DNA of 28,521 nt, taken from positions 1-28,521 of the forward strand of contig JBCDGJ010000054.1 in the NCBI GenBank assembly GCA_038757945.1, written 5' to 3'. Positions 14,724 through 23,702 of this stretch are shown here, piece by piece; the first letter of the stretch is position 1; every line of letters starts with the position of its first letter. Below the pieces are notes generated by a model. That model did not search any database and was not told the DNA's origin. It was given only the letters and a program-made list of their open reading frames with translations. The translations under genes and the position numbers were made by a program. The stretch comes from CALHVX01 sp038757945 (GTDB lineage Bacteria; Pseudomonadota; Gammaproteobacteria; Pseudomonadales; Azotimanducaceae).

Positions 14724-14777
14724 CAGCTCCCGTCGCGCCGATATCCTTAAGTTCCAAAGGTCAGAACCGGGCTCTCC

Positions 14778-15911
14778 TTGAGCGAACCACCCGGCTCCAG
14801 CGCCGCCGCCGACACGGACGCAGGGACGGCAGATGCAGTACCCCCTGCAGCTGCGCCTGAAACGGCTAGCGCTGAGCCTCGACATACCGCCACGGCGTCG
14901 GCTACCGGCGCTTCCGCGCACAGCCAACGCTTCTCCCTCGCGCCCGATGATCCCGCGCGCCTGGCCGCCTTGTGTGGCCCGGTCGAGGAGAACCTGCGCC
15001 ATCTGGAACAGCGGCTTGGCGTGCACATACGCAACCGTGGCTCGGAGTTCCAGGTCAGCGGACCGCCCGAACGCGTGCGCGTTGCGGCTGCGCTGCTGAA
15101 TCAGCTGTATCGCGAAACCAACGACCGCGATCAGATCCCTCCGGATCTCGTGCACCTGTACCTGCAGGAGTCCGGTGTCGAAGAGCTGCTGCGTAAGGCC
15201 GACGACCGCCAGGACGATGGTGGTTCGCTGGTCATTCAGGCCGGCCGCAAGAGCGTGCAGCCCCGCGGCGGCAACCAGACCAGCTATGTTGCAGCGATCC
15301 GCAGGTTTGACGTCAACTTCGGGATCGGCCCTGCCGGTACCGGCAAAACCTACCTGGCGGTGGCCTGCGCGGTCGAAGCCCTCGAGGCGAACCGGGTCAG
15401 CCGCATCCTGCTGGTCCGGCCCGCGGTCGAAGCCGGCGAAAAGCTCGGTTTTCTGCCGGGTGATCTGGCGCAGAAAATCGATCCCTACCTGCGGCCGCTG
15501 TACGACGCGCTGTACGAGATGCTGGGCGTCGAGCGGGTCAACAAGTTCATCGAGCGTAACGTGATCGAAGTAGCGCCGCTGGCCTACATGCGTGGCAGAA
15601 CCCTGAACAACGCCTTCATCATTCTCGACGAGAGCCAGAACACTACCGTGGCGCAGATGAAGATGTTCCTGACGCGTATCGGCTTTGGCTCAACGGCGGT
15701 GATCACCGGCGACATCACGCAGATCGATCTGCCGGCAGGTCAGCTGTCCGGGCTCAAGCACGTCATGCGCGTGCTGGCCAATGTCGAGGGAATCCACTCG
15801 ACGCGATTTATGCCCCGGGACGTCGTTCGGCACCCGCTGGTGCAGAAGATCGTTGAAGCCTACGACCGCTATCAGGACGACCCGGCACCCGGAGCCGACC
15901 GTGCAGATTGA
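14778..15911 (+). CDS. ybeZ: PhoH-like ATPase
   Basis: This is a 377-residue P-loop ATPase of the PhoH/YbeZ family, which partners YbeY in ribosome and RNA quality control. Walker A is GPAGTGKT (184-191), Walker B is IILDESQNTT (281-290, Asp284/Glu285), and ITGDITQIDLP follows. The first 50 residues are an Ala/Pro/Thr-rich tail before the conserved start of the fold (LAPDDPARLAALCG). The TTG at 14778 is the only normal start after an in-frame TAA at about 14748. The nearest AGG is far away, so initiation may be weak or depend on the upstream gene. The end overlaps ybeY by 11 bp, in line with a joint function. Confidence 0.93.
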   Translation: MSEPPGSSAAADTDAGTADAVPPAAAPETASAEPRHTATASATGASAHSQRFSLAPDDPARLAALCGPVEENLRHLEQRLGVHIRNRGSEFQVSGPPERVRVAAALLNQLYRETNDRDQIPPDLVHLYLQESGVEELLRKADDRQDDGGSLVIQAGRKSVQPRGGNQTSYVAAIRRFDVNFGIGPAGTGKTYLAVACAVEALEANRVSRILLVRPAVEAGEKLGFLPGDLAQKIDPYLRPLYDALYEMLGVERVNKFIERNVIEVAPLAYMRGRTLNNAFIILDESQNTTVAQMKMFLTRIGFGSTAVITGDITQIDLPAGQLSGLKHVMRVLANVEGIHSTRFMPRDVVRHPLVQKIVEAYDRYQDDPAPGADRAD

Positions 15912-16410
15912 GCTGCAGATCGCAATCAGCGATCCAGCCCCCGTGCCAGACGCCGACGCCGTGACGCGCTGGATCAGCCGGACCCTTGCGCTTGCCGGGC
16001 GTGCGGACTCCCAGTGCAGCCTCTGCATACGGGTGGTCGACGGTGCTGAGGGGCAGACGCTGAACCGGCAGTACCGCGGCTTCGACAAGCCAACCAACGT
16101 GCTCAGCTTTCCCGCGCTGCCGCACGATGGGTTGCCGGCGGTCCTGCCGCCGGAGCTGCTGGCTGAGCTGCCGCTCGGAGATCTGGTCTTGTGCTGGCCG
16201 GTCATCGAGGCCGAGGCGGTGGCTCAGGGGAAGCGGCTCGAGGACCACTGCGCGCATCTGCTCGTGCATGGGACCCTGCACCTGCTGGGCTACGATCATG
16301 AGGCGCCGGCAGCGGCCGCTGCCATGGAAGCGCTCGAGGTGGCCGTGCTGGCACAGTTCTCAATTGCTGATCCCTACCTTATTCATCCCAGCGGGGAGGT
16401 GGTCTCGTGA
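15901..16410 (+). CDS. ybeY: Endoribonuclease / rRNA maturation factor YbeY
   Basis: This is a 169-residue zinc metalloprotein acting in 16S rRNA 3'-end maturation and 70S ribosome quality control. The zinc motif is complete: His123, His127 and His133 in HGTLHLLGYDH. Upstream lies the conserved LNRQYRGFDKPTNVLSFP (54-71), which lines the RNA-binding cleft. GTG 15901 is the start, inside the last codons of phoH. The stop overlaps the corC start (GTGA). Both overlaps suggest coupled translation of phoH, ybeY and corC. The length is slightly above the usual ~155 residues, because of short insertions around 75-95. Confidence 0.95.
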   Translation: MQIELQIAISDPAPVPDADAVTRWISRTLALAGRADSQCSLCIRVVDGAEGQTLNRQYRGFDKPTNVLSFPALPHDGLPAVLPPELLAELPLGDLVLCWPVIEAEAVAQGKRLEDHCAHLLVHGTLHLLGYDHEAPAAAAAMEALEVAVLAQFSIADPYLIHPSGEVVS

Positions 16411-17249
16411 GTGATCTGGCAACGGAGCCGCGCCGCTCATTGCTGCGGCGGCTGGGAGATCTGTTTACCGATGAGCCAACGGATCAGGCCGAGCTGCAGG
16501 ACATGCTGCACGGGGCTGCCGAACGCAACCTCATCGAGGCGGACGCGCTCAACATCATCTTCGGCGCGCTGCAGGTGACGGAGATGAAAGTGCGGGACAT
16601 CATGCTGCCGCGCAAGCACCTGGTCGCAATCTGCGCACAGGATCGTCAGGCGGTGATTTTCGAGCAGATCCTCGAGTCCAAGCATTCCCGCTTTCCGGTC
16701 TACGGCGATGATCTGGACGACATCCGGGGGGTGCTGCACGCCAAGGATCTGCTGGCACTCGCACTTAACCCCAAAGCCGCTGATCCCAGCAATTTTGATA
16801 TCAAGGACTATATCCGGCCGGCAACCGTGGTCCCGGAGAGCAAACGGCTCAACGTGCTGCTGCAGGAGTTTCGAGCGACGCGTAACCACATGGCCGTAGT
16901 GGTCGACGAATATGGGCAGGTCTCCGGCGCGGTAACCATCGAAGACGTGCTCGAGCAGATCGTCGGCGACATCGAAGACGAGCACGACATCGATGAAGAG
17001 GGGCTGATCAAGCAGCTCAGCGACACGGTCTTCAACGTCAAAGCTTCGGCGCCGATCGAAGACTTCAACGAACAATTCGGCGTCGACTTCGCTGATGACG
17101 AGTTCGACACCATTGGTGGACTGCTGCTGAAAGCCTTCGGTCACGTACCTGATCGCGGCGAGACGATCACGCTCGGAACCCTCGAGTTCAAGGTGCTGAA
17201 CGCCGACTCGCGCATGCTGCGTCTGGTCGAGGTCACGCGCAGCTCCTGA
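16407..17249 (+). CDS. corC: CBS-domain protein of the CorC/YbeX family
   Basis: This is a 280-residue cytosolic protein with two CBS motifs (about 63-190) that bind adenosine nucleotides. Typical segments are VRDIMLPRKHLVAI, SRFPVYGDDLDDIRGVLHAKDLL and VVDEYGQVSGAVTIEDVLEQIVGDIEDEHD. A CorC_HlyC domain (about 205-278) with FADDEFDTIGGLLLKAFGHVP follows. It is proposed to take part in magnesium/cobalt efflux, and YbeX has also been tied to ribosome metabolism. The GTG at 16407 lies seven bases after GGGGAGG, one of the best ribosome sites in the run, and overlaps the ybeY stop. No membrane domain is present, as expected for CorC. Confidence 0.94.
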   Translation: MSDLATEPRRSLLRRLGDLFTDEPTDQAELQDMLHGAAERNLIEADALNIIFGALQVTEMKVRDIMLPRKHLVAICAQDRQAVIFEQILESKHSRFPVYGDDLDDIRGVLHAKDLLALALNPKAADPSNFDIKDYIRPATVVPESKRLNVLLQEFRATRNHMAVVVDEYGQVSGAVTIEDVLEQIVGDIEDEHDIDEEGLIKQLSDTVFNVKASAPIEDFNEQFGVDFADDEFDTIGGLLLKAFGHVPDRGETITLGTLEFKVLNADSRMLRLVEVTRSS

Positions 17250-17251
17250 TC

Positions 17252-18790
17252 TTGGCGCATCCGGCACCGCAATCGGACGCCCGGCTGCTGCCGGGGCTGC
17301 TCGCGCTGGCTGCCGGTGCGCTGCTACCGTTGTCCATGGCGCCCTTTCGCTACTGGATGCTGGCGCTGGTCAGCGGTGCGGCGCTGTTCGCCCTGCTGCG
17401 CCGCTGGCCACGGTCACCGCTGCTGCTGTTTAGCGCCTACGGTTTCGGCAAGTATGCCGTTGGCGCGTCCTGGGTTTACGTCAGCATCCACGAGCATGGC
17501 AATGCCTCTGTGGTGCTGGCGCTGTTTCTGGTGTTGCTGTTCGTCGGTTTTCTGACCCTCCTGTTCACCGCAACCCAGGGGCTGGCGTGGAAGCTGCTGT
17601 CGAGCCCGAAGCTCGGTGACGGCGGCCAGGTGCTGTTGTTCACCGGCCTGTGGGTGCTCTGGGAGTGGTTCCAGACCTGGGTGCTCACGGGTTTTCCCTG
17701 GCTCTTTGCGGGGAGCGGCCAGCTGGCATCGCCCTTTGCCGGCTACCTGCCTGTCGGCGGCGTGCTGCTGTCGAGCGGAATGCTGGTGGCGACCGCGTGC
17801 ACGCTCTGGCTGGTTGCTGCCCGGCTGACGGCGGGCGCCTTCGGTGCCGCCTTGCGTCCCGCGGGACTGGTGCTGCTGCTTCTCGGCATTGGGCTGCTGC
17901 TCAACCGGCTGTCCTGGGTTGAGCCGGGGCTGCCACGCAGCGTCGCGCTGGTGCAGGGCAACGTGGACCAGGCCAGCAAGTGGCTACCGGAAAACCGGCA
18001 GCGCATCGTCGAGCGCTACGCGGATCTGAGCGAACCGCACTGGGGACGGGATCTCATCCTGTGGCCGGAAGCCGCGATCACCCTGTTCGAGCACCAGGCC
18101 AAGGGCTGGCTGCAGCGCTGGGGCGCGCGCGGACAGCGGCGCGGCACGACCCTGGTGCTCGGGCTGCCCGGTCTGACGCCGGACCCGCGTGCGCCCGACG
18201 GCTATCACTTCCAGGCCCTGGCGCTCGCCATCGGCGCTGGTGAGGGACGCTATGTCAAACGCCGCCTGGTGCCCTTCGGCGAATACGTGCCCCTCGAGGC
18301 GCTGCTCCGCGGCGCCATCGACTTCTTTGATCTGCCCATGTCCCGGGCACGGCCGGGCGCGTTCAGCCAGCCGCTGCTCGATCTCGACGGGATCCCGGCC
18401 GCCCTGGCGATCTGCTACGAGATTGCTTACCCGAATCTGATCAGCGCCGATGTGCCGCCGGCGCAGGTTCTGCTCACCATTTCCAACGATGCCTGGTTCG
18501 GGGCGTCGATCGGCCCGCATCAGCACCTCGAGCTGGCGCAGCTTCGAGCCCGGGAGACGGGTCGCTACGTGCTGCGCGCAACGAACAATGGCATCACCGC
18601 CATCATTGATCACCGCGGCCGGGTGCTCGACCGGCTGCCGCAGTTTCAGCCCGGCGTGCTGACCGGTGAATTCCGGCCGGTGACCGGGGCGACCCCCTTC
18701 GCCCGTGCTGGTTCCTTACCGGCGCTGATCCTTGTCGTTCTTGCTCTGGGCACGGTGGTATTCTTGCGCGCTTTCCCACGGCGAGATTGA
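17252..18790 (+). CDS. lnt: Apolipoprotein N-acyltransferase
   Basis: This is a 512-residue inner-membrane enzyme that adds the third acyl chain to bacterial lipoproteins. Six or so hydrophobic helices occupy about 12-220. A nitrilase-like periplasmic domain (230-480) follows, with the catalytic triad Glu273 (LWPEAAIT), Lys336 (VKRRLVPFGEYVPL) and Cys388 (AICYEIAYP). A final helix is at about 487-507. The TTG start at 17252 is two bases after the corC stop. No in-frame ATG precedes the first helix. One downstream gene, lptE, encodes a lipoprotein, so it is a likely client of this enzyme. Confidence 0.96.
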   Translation: MAHPAPQSDARLLPGLLALAAGALLPLSMAPFRYWMLALVSGAALFALLRRWPRSPLLLFSAYGFGKYAVGASWVYVSIHEHGNASVVLALFLVLLFVGFLTLLFTATQGLAWKLLSSPKLGDGGQVLLFTGLWVLWEWFQTWVLTGFPWLFAGSGQLASPFAGYLPVGGVLLSSGMLVATACTLWLVAARLTAGAFGAALRPAGLVLLLLGIGLLLNRLSWVEPGLPRSVALVQGNVDQASKWLPENRQRIVERYADLSEPHWGRDLILWPEAAITLFEHQAKGWLQRWGARGQRRGTTLVLGLPGLTPDPRAPDGYHFQALALAIGAGEGRYVKRRLVPFGEYVPLEALLRGAIDFFDLPMSRARPGAFSQPLLDLDGIPAALAICYEIAYPNLISADVPPAQVLLTISNDAWFGASIGPHQHLELAQLRARETGRYVLRATNNGITAIIDHRGRVLDRLPQFQPGVLTGEFRPVTGATPFARAGSLPALILVVLALGTVVFLRAFPRRD

Positions 18791-18800
18791 GTCCAGCCCT

Positions 18801-21314
18801 ATGGCTACCAACACAGCGGACACCCAGGCCGACCCCTCCGCGGACGAGTTTGATCCGCGGCAGATCGAGGCGGCCGCGCAGGCGCGCTGGGCGGCGGAAG
18901 ACAGCTTCGCGGCCTCTGACAATGCGGCTGAGGACGACAAGTTCTTCTGTCTGTCCATGTTTCCGTACCCCAGCGGTCAGCTGCACATGGGTCACGTGCG
19001 CTGCTACACGCTCGGCGACGTGATTGGCCGTTACCAGCGGCTCATCGGCAAGAACGTGCTGCAGCCGATGGGGTGGGATGCCTTCGGCCTGCCGGCGGAG
19101 AACGCGGCCATCAAGCACAACATTCCGCCGGCCCAATGGACCCGCGACAACATCGCGCACATGCGCGAGCAGATGCAGAGCCTTGGCTTTGCCTTCGACT
19201 GGTCCCGGGAGTTCGCCACCTGTGATCCTGAGTACTACCGCTGGGAGCAGTGGTTCTTCATTCGGCTTTACAAGAAGGGTCTCGTTTACCGCAAGAGCAG
19301 CATGGTCAACTGGGATCCGGTGGACCAGACGGTGCTTGCGAACGAGCAGGTCGTGGATGGCAAGGGCTGGCGCTCCGGCGCACCGGTCGAGCGTCGCGAG
19401 CTGCCGCAGTACTTTCTCAAGATCACGGACTATGCCGAAGAGCTTCTGACCGCGCTCGACGAGCTCGACGGCTGGCCGGAATCGGTCAAGAGCATGCAGC
19501 GCAACTGGATCGGGCGCTCGCGCGGCATCGAGATCGTCTTCGGGGTAGCCGACGAGCCGGCGGACAGCGCGGCAGGCAGCCTGAGCGTCTACACCACGCG
19601 GCCGGATACGCTGCTTGGCGCGACCTACCTGGCTGTCGCCCCTGAGCACCCGCTGGCGCAGGCTGCCGCGCAGGCAGATCCCGAGCTTGCGGCCTTCATC
19701 GACTCCTGCCGGAACGTCAAGGCGGCGGAAGCGGAGCTCGCCACCATCGAGAAACGCGGCATGGCCACGGGCCGCGACGCCGTGCATCCGCTGACCGGCG
19801 AACGGCTGCCGATCTGGGTCGCCAACTTCGTGCTCATGGACTACGGTTCCGGCGCGGTCATGTCGGTGCCCGCCCACGACCAGCGGGACTGGGAATTCGC
19901 CCGCAAATACGACCTGCCGATCGTTCAGGTAATCGAGCCGCTGCCGGATTCGGAAGCCACCTGCAATCTGGAACAGGCGGCGTATACGGACCACGGTCGG
20001 CTCATCAACTCCGGTTCCTACGACGGTCTCGACTTCGAGGGCGCGTTCGATGCGATTAGTGAGGCCCTGGCTGCGCAGGGCGCCGGCAAGGAGACCGTCA
20101 ACTACCGCCTCCGGGACTGGGGCGTGTCGCGACAGCGCTACTGGGGCTGCCCGATTCCGATGGTGCACTGCGATGACTGTGGTGTCGTGCCTGAGCTGGA
20201 GTCGAACCTGCCGGTCGTGTTGCCGACGGAGGTCACCTTTGAGGGCGTGCGTTCTCCGCTGACGACCGACGAGCGCTTTCTTGCGTGCACCTGCCCGATC
20301 TGTGGCGGCCCGGCACGGCGGGAAACCGATACTTTCGACACCTTCATGGAGTCGTCCTGGTACTACGCGCGGTTCGCGAGCCCGGACTCGAACCAGCCGA
20401 TGCTTGATGACCGGGCGAAGTTCTGGACGCCTGTCGATCACTACGTCGGCGGCATCGAGCACGCCATCCTGCACCTGCTGTATGCCCGCTTCTTCCACAA
20501 GCTGATGCGTGATGAGGGTCTGGTGGACTCCGATGAGCCCTTCCGCCAGCTGCTGATGCTCGGCATGGTGCTGAAGAACGGTCGCAAGATGTCGAAGAAG
20601 GACGGCGATGCAGCGAACCCGCAGACGCTCATCGACCGCTACGGGGCCGATGCCGTACGGACTGCCATGATGTTCGCGGCGCCGCCGGATCAGAGCTTTG
20701 AATGGTCGGAGGCCGGGGTGGAGGGGCAGGCCCGCTTTCTCAAGCGGCTGACGGCACAGGTTCGGGAGTTTGTCGCCGGTAAGCCTGCTCCAGCGCTGGA
20801 TCCTGCCCAGCTGTCCAAAGCGGGCAAAGCGCTGCGCCGCAAAGCGCACGAGGCGCTGGATCGCGCCGGCGACGACTACGGCCGACGCATACAGTTCAAT
20901 ACCGTGGTGTCACGCGTTCACGAGCTCAGCAACGCGATCCGCGAGCTGCCGGGGGACCACGCGCCTGATCGCGCCGCAGTGGCGGAAGCCCTGCGCTTTG
21001 CGGTGGTCATCCTGTCGCCGATCGCTCCGCATGTCACGCAGCACCTGTGGGAGCTGATTGGGGAGAGCAGCGTGCTCGCCACGTCGAGCTGGCCCGCAGT
21101 GGATCCTGATGCGCTGGTCCTCGATACCATCGAGCTGGTGGTGCAGGTCAACGGCAAGGTACGGGGCCGCATCGAGGTCGAGCCAGCCATCGATGCCGAT
21201 GCGGCGCAGGCCCTCGCTCTCGGCGATGCCAACGTGCAGCGCTTTGTCGAAGGCAAGACGGTGCGCAAGACCATTCTGGTGCCCGGCAAGCTGCTGAACC
21301 TCGTGGTGGGGTGA
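18801..21314 (+). CDS. leuS: Leucyl-tRNA synthetase
   Basis: This is an 837-residue class I synthetase charging tRNA-Leu. HMGH (62-65, the HIGH motif) follows FPYPSGQL. The editing domain holds YTTRPDT (264-270). FMESSWYYARF and the KMSKK loop (596-600) complete the catalytic core. The anticodon-binding helices and the C-terminal domain (VQVNGKVRGRIEV) are intact. ATG 18801 is chosen because it opens just ahead of the conserved N-terminal helix, ten bases after the lnt stop. The reading frame continues upstream into lnt but without family sequence. The last bases overlap the lptE start. Confidence 0.97.
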   Translation: MATNTADTQADPSADEFDPRQIEAAAQARWAAEDSFAASDNAAEDDKFFCLSMFPYPSGQLHMGHVRCYTLGDVIGRYQRLIGKNVLQPMGWDAFGLPAENAAIKHNIPPAQWTRDNIAHMREQMQSLGFAFDWSREFATCDPEYYRWEQWFFIRLYKKGLVYRKSSMVNWDPVDQTVLANEQVVDGKGWRSGAPVERRELPQYFLKITDYAEELLTALDELDGWPESVKSMQRNWIGRSRGIEIVFGVADEPADSAAGSLSVYTTRPDTLLGATYLAVAPEHPLAQAAAQADPELAAFIDSCRNVKAAEAELATIEKRGMATGRDAVHPLTGERLPIWVANFVLMDYGSGAVMSVPAHDQRDWEFARKYDLPIVQVIEPLPDSEATCNLEQAAYTDHGRLINSGSYDGLDFEGAFDAISEALAAQGAGKETVNYRLRDWGVSRQRYWGCPIPMVHCDDCGVVPELESNLPVVLPTEVTFEGVRSPLTTDERFLACTCPICGGPARRETDTFDTFMESSWYYARFASPDSNQPMLDDRAKFWTPVDHYVGGIEHAILHLLYARFFHKLMRDEGLVDSDEPFRQLLMLGMVLKNGRKMSKKDGDAANPQTLIDRYGADAVRTAMMFAAPPDQSFEWSEAGVEGQARFLKRLTAQVREFVAGKPAPALDPAQLSKAGKALRRKAHEALDRAGDDYGRRIQFNTVVSRVHELSNAIRELPGDHAPDRAAVAEALRFAVVILSPIAPHVTQHLWELIGESSVLATSSWPAVDPDALVLDTIELVVQVNGKVRGRIEVEPAIDADAAQALALGDANVQRFVEGKTVRKTILVPGKLLNLVVG

Positions 21315-21916
21315 AGGGCGTGGCGACCAGGCGATCCATCGGTACCGGCGTTCTGTCCTGCACCCTGCTTCTGGGACTGCTTGCGAGCGTCCTGGTCCTT
21401 GGCGGCTGCGGATTTCAGCTGCGCAGCTGGGACTTCGACGAGAGCGCCGGGAGCATCTTCGTCGCGGCCCGCGCGCCGCAGCCAGGCACCCGCAGCCGCG
21501 GCGGCGGTAGCGGTAGCGGCGGCAGCATCGGCGTGCTGCAGATGGTCGAAGAGCTGAACCGGGCGCTGGCCAACGCCAATGCCGACTTTGCAGACGACGC
21601 GGCTTCTGCCGATCTGGTGCTTGAAGTACTCAACGAGCGCAGCCAGCGCCGCAACGTGTCGGTTGGTGGCAATGCCCGCACCGCTGAGTACGAGGTCTCC
21701 CGCGGTGTCGAGTTTCAGCTCGGCCGCGGCGACGAGCTGTTGATTCCGCCCACCTGGCTCAGCGTCCAGCGCGTGCTGCAGCTCGATCGCAACAACATCG
21801 TTGGCAGCAGCGCTGAGCAGACGCTGGTGGAACGCGAGCTGCGCAACGACCTGGTGCAGCAGATTCTGCGCAGCATGAACCAGACCCTGAAGCCGGCGGA
21901 CGCCGCGGCGGACTGA
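21311..21916 (+). CDS. lptE: LPS-assembly lipoprotein LptE
   Basis: This is a 201-residue outer-membrane lipoprotein that plugs the LptD barrel in LPS delivery. The signal sequence ends in lipobox LGGC with Cys33, then the family-typical CGFQLR. The LptE fold follows (LVLEVLNERSQRRNVSV, then ELRNDLVQQILRSM near the end). Unusual is a Gly/Ser-rich insert, RSRGGGSGSGGS (61-72), between the first strand and first helix. GTG 21311 overlaps the leuS stop by four bases; GTG 21320 is an alternative. Position between leuS and holA is the classical gammaproteobacterial order. Confidence 0.9.
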   Translation: MKGVATRRSIGTGVLSCTLLLGLLASVLVLGGCGFQLRSWDFDESAGSIFVAARAPQPGTRSRGGGSGSGGSIGVLQMVEELNRALANANADFADDAASADLVLEVLNERSQRRNVSVGGNARTAEYEVSRGVEFQLGRGDELLIPPTWLSVQRVLQLDRNNIVGSSAEQTLVERELRNDLVQQILRSMNQTLKPADAAAD

Positions 21917-21918
21917 CC

Positions 21919-22929
21919 GTGCAGCTGCGGGGCACCGAGCTCGACGATCATCTGGCGGGACAGCTGGCGCCGCTGTACTTCGTCAGCGGCGATGAGACGC
22001 TGCTGGTGGAGGAAGCATGTGACCTCATCCTGGCAGCAGCGCGTCAGCGCGGATTCAACGAACGGACGATTCTGAGCGCGGAGACCGGGTTCCGCTGGTC
22101 CGACCTGGCTGCCGAGACGTCTGCGCTGTCGCTGTTTGCGAGCCAGCGCATTTTCGACGTGCGCTTGAGCAGCAATAAGGTCGATCGCGAAGCCTCCGAA
22201 GTGCTGCGCGCGTATGCCGATGAACCGGCGGCAGATACGCTGCTGCTGATCCGCTGCCCGCGGCTCGACGGCAAGCAGAAGAGTACGGCCTGGTTCAAGG
22301 CGCTCGACCGCGCAGGGGTCGTCATGCAGCTCTGGCCAGTCCCCCCGAACGAGATGCCGCGCTGGTTGCAGCAACGACTCCGGCGCGCCGGGCTCAAGCT
22401 GGATCGGGATGCATCGCTGCACCTGGCGCAGGCGACGGAGGGCAACCTGCTCGCCGCGCAGCAGGAGATCGACAAGTTGCAGCTGCTCGATCTGCCGCAG
22501 CCGATTGCGCTCGAGGCGCTGCTGGCCGCAACCGCCGATGCAGCGACCTACAGCCCCTTCGATCTGATGGACAGCGTGCTGCTTGGTGACGCGGCACGGT
22601 CCTGTCGCATGCTTCGCGTGCTGCGCGAGGAAGGTGCATCGCTGTTTGCGCTGCAGGGCGCGCTGCGCGCGCAGCTCAGTCGAGCTGATGGCAGCGGGCC
22701 GGTTTACGGCCCCCGGGACAAGCAGCGCGCGGTCGCGGCTTTTCGCCGCCGGATCGTGGCGGACCCGCACCTGGTGGCGGATGCGCTGGCCCAGCTGGCG
22801 CTGATTGATGCCCAGGCCAAGGGCGCCTTCGCCGGCGATCCCTGGGTGTCTTTCGAGCGGTTGCTGCTGCTGCTCGCCGGTGCGCCGATCGGCACCATTG
22901 AGGACGATGCGCGCGTGTTGCTGCGCTGA
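21919..22929 (+). CDS. holA: DNA polymerase III delta subunit
   Basis: This is a 336-residue clamp-loader subunit that opens the beta clamp. Visible family segments are LYFVSGDETLLVEEACDLI (about 18-36), the SLFASQRIFDVRL strand, DTLLLIRCPRLDGKQKSTAWFK, and the LAQATEGNLLAAQQEIDKLQLL helix pair near 170-195, all as in HolA. The C-terminal helical collar domain follows. GTG 21919 begins two bases after the lptE stop. The length is normal for HolA. In most relatives nadD follows; here a methyltransferase gene does. Confidence 0.94.
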   Translation: MQLRGTELDDHLAGQLAPLYFVSGDETLLVEEACDLILAAARQRGFNERTILSAETGFRWSDLAAETSALSLFASQRIFDVRLSSNKVDREASEVLRAYADEPAADTLLLIRCPRLDGKQKSTAWFKALDRAGVVMQLWPVPPNEMPRWLQQRLRRAGLKLDRDASLHLAQATEGNLLAAQQEIDKLQLLDLPQPIALEALLAATADAATYSPFDLMDSVLLGDAARSCRMLRVLREEGASLFALQGALRAQLSRADGSGPVYGPRDKQRAVAAFRRRIVADPHLVADALAQLALIDAQAKGAFAGDPWVSFERLLLLLAGAPIGTIEDDARVLLR

Positions 22930-22941
22930 GGTGAGGACGAA

Positions 22942-23679
22942 GTGGAATTCAAGCCGGAAACCTTTGGCGCGATCTACGCCGACGAGTACGACGACGAACA
23001 CGACCCGGGCACCACCGCAGCGGCGGTTGCGCTGCTGAACACCCTGGCCGCTGGACGACGCACGCTGGAACTCGCGGTTGGCACCGGGCGCGTCGCCCTG
23101 CCGCTTGCGGCCGAGGGGCTCGACATCGTCGGCATCGAAGCCTCAGCCGCAATGATTGCGCGGCTGCGCGAGAAGCCGGGGGGCGAGCGGCTGCCGGTGG
23201 TTGAAGGTGACATGTCGCGCACCCGCGCGGAAGGCCGCTTCGGCTTCGCCTACCTCATCTTCAACACGCTCTTCAATCTGACCAGCCAGGAAGATCAGGT
23301 TCGGTGCTTCGCGACGGTGGCCGCACAGCTTGAGGCTGGCGGTGAGTTTCTGATTGAAACGCTGGTACCCGCACACCTTGGGCTCGAGAGCGCGGGGGGT
23401 CAGACGCTGCGCACGTTGGCCGTCGATCAGGAACGCCTCGAATTCGAAGGTGCCTGCCACGATCCGGTGGCGCAGATCGTCGACTTCCAGCGGGTGCGGC
23501 TGACGGCGGACGGCGTGCGCCTGCGCCCGCTGCGATTTCGCTACGCCACACCGGGGGAGATCGACCTCATGGCCCGGCTCGCGGGCTTCGTACGCATCGA
23601 CCGCTGGAGCAACTGGCAGCGTAGCGCCTTCACCGCCGACAGCAGATCGCACCTGACGCTGTATCGCAAAGCGCCCTGA
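22942..23679 (+). CDS. Class I SAM-dependent methyltransferase
   Basis: This is a 245-residue Rossmann-type methyltransferase. Motif I is ELAVGTGR (43-50), and Glu66 after strand 2 (VGIEAS) binds the ribose of SAM. VVEGDMSR corresponds to motif II and FGFAYLIFNTLFNL to motif III. The substrate cannot be read. An unusual YADEYDDEHDP tract lies near the N-terminus. GTG 22942 follows GGTGAGGA and lies 12 bp after the holA stop, so it is likely the last gene of the miaB run. No terminator was recognised before the convergent membrane-fusion gene 23 bp downstream. Confidence 0.88.
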   Translation: MEFKPETFGAIYADEYDDEHDPGTTAAAVALLNTLAAGRRTLELAVGTGRVALPLAAEGLDIVGIEASAAMIARLREKPGGERLPVVEGDMSRTRAEGRFGFAYLIFNTLFNLTSQEDQVRCFATVAAQLEAGGEFLIETLVPAHLGLESAGGQTLRTLAVDQERLEFEGACHDPVAQIVDFQRVRLTADGVRLRPLRFRYATPGEIDLMARLAGFVRIDRWSNWQRSAFTADSRSHLTLYRKAP

Positions 23680-23702
23680 CCGCGGGGCAAGCACTTACAC
23701 CC

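Noticed and set aside
13197..15155. 652-residue open frame on the minus strand opposite miaB and phoH
   Set aside because: It is fully antisense to two certain genes, has no recognisable domain, and such long shadows are common in GC-rich coding DNA.
18603..20849. 748-residue open frame on the minus strand opposite lnt and leuS
   Set aside because: Its composition (Arg, His, Val and Gly rich) is the mirror of the sense codons of leuS; no motif, signal or ribosome site supports it.
21715..23001. 428-residue minus-strand frame opposite lptE and holA
   Set aside because: Antisense shadow of certain genes in high-GC sequence, without domain features.
23680..23702. GGGG...CCCC hairpin between the methyltransferase and the membrane-fusion gene
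   Set aside because: The stem is interrupted and asymmetric and has no T-tract; too weak to call a terminator.
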